In this document: one piece after another, positions 8,064 through 10,424 of the stretch
Position numbering within the stretch: the stretch's first letter is position 1
Layout: each line of letters begins with the position of its first letter
DNA from: Sutterella sp.
GTDB taxonomy: Bacteria; Pseudomonadota; Gammaproteobacteria; Burkholderiales; Burkholderiaceae_F
Length of the DNA: 10,424 nucleotides
NCBI GenBank assembly: GCA_020025965.1
Contig: JAHHRG010000064.1
Location: 1-10,424 of the forward strand
Direction of reading: 5' to 3'
Position numbers and translations under genes: made by a program
Notes under the pieces: generated by a model
Databases searched by the model: none
What the model saw: only the letters and a program-made list of their open reading frames with translations
Told to the model about the DNA's origin: nothing

Positions 8064-8870
8064 ATGACCGTTAAAACGAAAATTGTCACAAGCCTCATTG
8101 CGGGGTTCGGACTCACGGCCTTATCTGCCGGAGTTTGGTCTGCTGATCTTCCGCAGATTTTGGATAAAGATCGTCAGGGGACGACGGCCTCGGTGTCGGC
8201 TGCGAACGAAGTTGAAAAGCTTCAGGCGAAAACCGATGACTTTCAGGCCGAACGTCAGTCTATGGATCGCGAAAACCGCATGCTCGAACACTACCGCAAC
8301 AAGTTGGCGGCTCAACTTGTTCGTATCGAAGAAGCGACCGCGAACCTTGAAAAGGAACGTGAAGAACTCCGAAACGTCCGCATTCATATCTATCCGTTGA
8401 TGGAAGACATGCATGCGGCGATCAAGGCTTTTATTAAGGCCGACAAGCCGTTCCTCAAAGCCGAACGCACCGCACGTCTGGCGAACTTGGAAAACCTTAT
8501 GGTCGATCCGGCGCTCACGGATTCCCAGAAGATGGACGCGCTCCTTGATGCCTATCAGGTTGAAGTGAGTTACGGCTACACGGTCGGGGCCGAATCGGGC
8601 ACTTTGGATAACGGCGAACTCGTCGATTTCTTGCGCGTCGGTCGTCTCGGTTGGTTCGCGATCAATGAAGCGAAGGGCACGGCTTATACGTGGAATACGG
8701 ATAAGAACACCTGGGAAGAATTGGGCGGCGATTGGGCAAAGACCCTTGCTGCGGGTGTCAAAGTGGCAGCTGGTGTAACGCCCCCTGACGTGATGCTTAT
8801 TCCGGCGATTCCGGTGTCTGAAACGCCCCTTAACTCCGCTAATACGGAAAAGGAGGGCCGTCATGAATAA
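8064..8870 (+). CDS. DUF3450 periplasmic coiled-coil protein of a TonB2-type system
   Basis: The protein has 268 residues from the ATG at 8064, which has AAGGAG (8047-8052) ahead of it. A GTG at 8052 would add four residues but overlaps that ribosome-binding site. Residues 1-27 form a signal peptide (cut after WSA). Residues about 38-115 form a charged coiled coil. The family pattern follows: PFL..ER near 133, the QKMDALLDAYQVE stretch, YGYTVGAESG, and LRVGRLGW near 195. The C-terminal 30 or so residues are proline-rich and look extra. DUF3450 genes stand directly before ttpC-exbB2-exbD2-tonB2 clusters in Vibrio and relatives. Their biochemical role is not established. A periplasmic scaffold or partner for the coiled-coil ExbB that follows is a reasonable inference. 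The stop codon overlaps the next gene by eight bases, which suggests translational coupling. Confidence 0.88.
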   Translation: MTVKTKIVTSLIAGFGLTALSAGVWSADLPQILDKDRQGTTASVSAANEVEKLQAKTDDFQAERQSMDRENRMLEHYRNKLAAQLVRIEEATANLEKEREELRNVRIHIYPLMEDMHAAIKAFIKADKPFLKAERTARLANLENLMVDPALTDSQKMDALLDAYQVEVSYGYTVGAESGTLDNGELVDFLRVGRLGWFAINEAKGTAYTWNTDKNTWEELGGDWAKTLAAGVKVAAGVTPPDVMLIPAIPVSETPLNSANTEKEGRHE

Positions 8871-10182
8871 GGAACTCAAAATGATCTTTAAGCAAGCGGC
8901 CCTTGCGCTTTCGATGTCGGCCGTGATGGCGGGAGGTGTTTCTGCCGCAGGACTCGATGCCGTTTATCAGGATGTGGTTAAAGGCACACGCGCTGAAGTG
9001 GCCGAAGCTCGAGCGACCGTCAACGATGCTGCACGCGCTATGGGACAGGAATCGGCGGCCGTTAAAGCCTCGAAGGCCATGAATGCTCGCCTCAAAGCCG
9101 AAGTTGAAGCCCTGGAAAAGAAGGTCTTGGCCGCAAACGAACGCTTGATTGAAAAGCGTGCTGAAGTGAAACGAGAACGCGATACGATGAGTGCCGTTTT
9201 TGAAAGTGTCGAACGTCACGAAATACTTGTGCGCGATCTGGCTTTCCCGCACGGCTTGGCTTCTCACTATGACGTGGCGGCCTTCCCGAAGAACGCGATG
9301 AGTCTCGAGCGCATTCGTCACCTGTGGCTCAATCAGAGTGCACAGATCGCAGCTACGGCTCGTGTCGACCGCGTAACCACGCAAATTTTTGAAACGGACG
9401 GCACGCCTCGTGAAGCTACCGTTCTTCGTATCGGTCCTTTCAGCGCTCGTACGGAAGACGGTCATGAATGGCTCGAATTCATTCCGTCTTCGAAAACTTG
9501 GCGAGTGCTTGAAAAGCAGCCGGGGAGCTATCCCTCCGAGGCTATGCCCGTCGACCCCACTTTCGGGGCTGAAATGGCTGTGGCCGCTGACAAGGACAGT
9601 TTGTGGCTCAAGTTGAAGCCCGCCGGGATCATCGGTGTCTTTATCGGCCTAGTGGCCGTGATTGCCTTGTTGTTGGGTGCTTGGCGCTACGCGGTTCTTC
9701 AGAAGATCGGCGCGGCCGTTAACCGTCAGCGTAAGAACCCGGGCAAGCCCACCGACGACAATCCGCTCGGCCGCGTTTTGTTGGCCGCGAAGGAAGGCAG
9801 TGACGAAGCGATCGACGCGAAACTCGATGCTGCTTTAACGACCGAATTGCCGTTGCTCGAAAAAGGTGTCGGAACTTTGGCCGTTTTGGCCGGCATTCCG
9901 ACTCTCCTCGGTTTGTTGGGTACCGTTTCCGGGATGATCGAAACCTTCACGGTGATGAGCGATTACGGTAACAACCAGCCCGACTTGTTAGCGGGCGGTA
10001 TTGCCGAAGCTTTGGTCACGACGGAACTCGGTCTTATTGCCGCTATTCCGATTTTGCTTCTTCACTGCGCAGTGAAGAACAAGATGAAGACGATTGAAAA
10101 CACGCTCGAAGAAGAAGCGGCAGGTTTGGCTGCGCTTGAAGCTTTGAAGTCTGAAGGCGCCAATAAGGCGGATCGCGTATGA
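8863..10182 (+). CDS. ttpC: Large ExbB/TolQ-family protein with periplasmic coiled coil (TtpC-like)
   Basis: This 439-residue protein joins a periplasmic domain to a proton-channel core. A signal peptide ends at VSA (residue 28). A long charged coiled coil covers about 40-125, and a folded periplasmic part reaches about 250. The first membrane helix is at about 255-275, the second at about 338-358 in the LLGLLGTVSGM segment, and the third at about 380-400 containing GIAEALVTTELGL and AIP. The GIAEAL glutamate (E382), thought to be part of the ExbB proton path, is kept. TtpC is the extra component of the Vibrio TonB2 system, needed besides ExbB2-ExbD2 for uptake, and this size and order match. 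AGGAGG (8851-8856) supports the ATG at 8863. An alternative ATG at 8881 also has AAGGA ahead of it and would give a shorter signal peptide. The last four bases overlap the next gene (ATGA). Confidence 0.88.
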   Translation: MNKELKMIFKQAALALSMSAVMAGGVSAAGLDAVYQDVVKGTRAEVAEARATVNDAARAMGQESAAVKASKAMNARLKAEVEALEKKVLAANERLIEKRAEVKRERDTMSAVFESVERHEILVRDLAFPHGLASHYDVAAFPKNAMSLERIRHLWLNQSAQIAATARVDRVTTQIFETDGTPREATVLRIGPFSARTEDGHEWLEFIPSSKTWRVLEKQPGSYPSEAMPVDPTFGAEMAVAADKDSLWLKLKPAGIIGVFIGLVAVIALLLGAWRYAVLQKIGAAVNRQRKNPGKPTDDNPLGRVLLAAKEGSDEAIDAKLDAALTTELPLLEKGVGTLAVLAGIPTLLGLLGTVSGMIETFTVMSDYGNNQPDLLAGGIAEALVTTELGLIAAIPILLLHCAVKNKMKTIENTLEEEAAGLAALEALKSEGANKADRV

Positions 10183-10424
10183 CCGATTTTTCGCTCACCG
10201 GGTGGGTGAGTGCCTTTATCGACTTTGTGGCTGAAGGCGGGATCGTCATTTGGCTCATCCTCGGGTTCACGCTCTTTATGTGGGGCTTGCTGCTCGGAGG
10301 ATGGAGCAAATTGAAGACGGCCCGCCGCGCCTGGGTCGACGAAGCGGCGAAGCTTGATCTTATGTGGGACAGGTCGACCGTGAGAGAACGCATGGCGATT
10401 CGTCGGGCGTGGCTCGCGATCGTG
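10179..10424 (+). CDS. exbB: ExbB2-type proton-channel protein, N-terminal part (3' end outside window)
   Basis: An ATG at 10179 overlaps the previous stop as ATGA, and the frame stays open to the right edge, giving 82 residues. A membrane helix covers about residues 20-41 (GGIVIWLILGFTLFMWGLLL), preceded by a short amphipathic start and followed by a basic cytoplasmic stretch. This matches the first helix of small ExbB/TolQ/MotA proteins. The channel-forming second and third helices are not in the window. Position after a ttpC-like gene makes it the ExbB2 counterpart. By the usual order, exbD, tonB and a TPR gene should follow. Confidence 0.75.
   Translation, partial: MTDFSLTGWVSAFIDFVAEGGIVIWLILGFTLFMWGLLLGGWSKLKTARRAWVDEAAKLDLMWDRSTVRERMAIRRAWLAIV

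Noticed and set aside
8121..8879. Minus-strand open frame of 252 codons across the DUF3450 gene.
   Set aside because: It is a shadow of the DUF3450 gene, with low-complexity, arginine-rich sequence and no family likeness.

Overview
The window shows a Gram-negative, proteobacterial-type locus for importing a protein or large ligand across the outer membrane. Four of the six genes carry signal peptides, one is a TonB-dependent outer-membrane receptor, and two belong to the ExbB/TolQ motor family. The genus cannot be fixed from sequence alone. Gene content fits gamma- or betaproteobacteria, with gut Sutterellaceae or Succinivibrionaceae as guesses only. All genes read on the + strand.

Layout: positions 2-280 hold the 3' end of a membrane protein resembling the DUF4400 family of integrative conjugative elements. 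Positions 281-848 are a non-coding, AT-rich gap with several inverted repeats, a 9-bp direct repeat, a candidate Fur box and an attenuator-like stem with a T-run just ahead of the next gene. Positions 849-3380 encode the TonB-dependent receptor, closed by a clear intrinsic terminator at 3397-3424. From 3488 to the right edge there is one tightly packed operon: an SbmA/BacA-like ABC transporter with fused ATPase (YddA/FusD type), a periplasmic M16 zinc protease (PqqL/FusC type), a DUF3450 coiled-coil protein, a large ExbB-family protein (TtpC type) and the start of a small ExbB, cut by the window edge. Gaps within this operon are about 4 to 15 bases, or the genes overlap.

Working model (inference): receptor, M16 protease and YddA-like transporter match the set known as yddA-yddB-pqqL in E. 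coli and as the Fus ferredoxin-uptake system in Pectobacterium. There the receptor captures an iron-bearing protein, the protease cuts it in the periplasm, and the ABC protein handles products at the inner membrane. Here the set is joined to a Vibrio TonB2-like energy module (DUF3450, TtpC, ExbB2, and presumably ExbD2, TonB2 and a TPR protein beyond the edge). The locus would then carry its own motor for protein import. The ligand is not known. The candidate Fur box hints at iron control.

The receptor gene is visibly AT-richer than the operon after it, which suggests that the receptor has a separate history.
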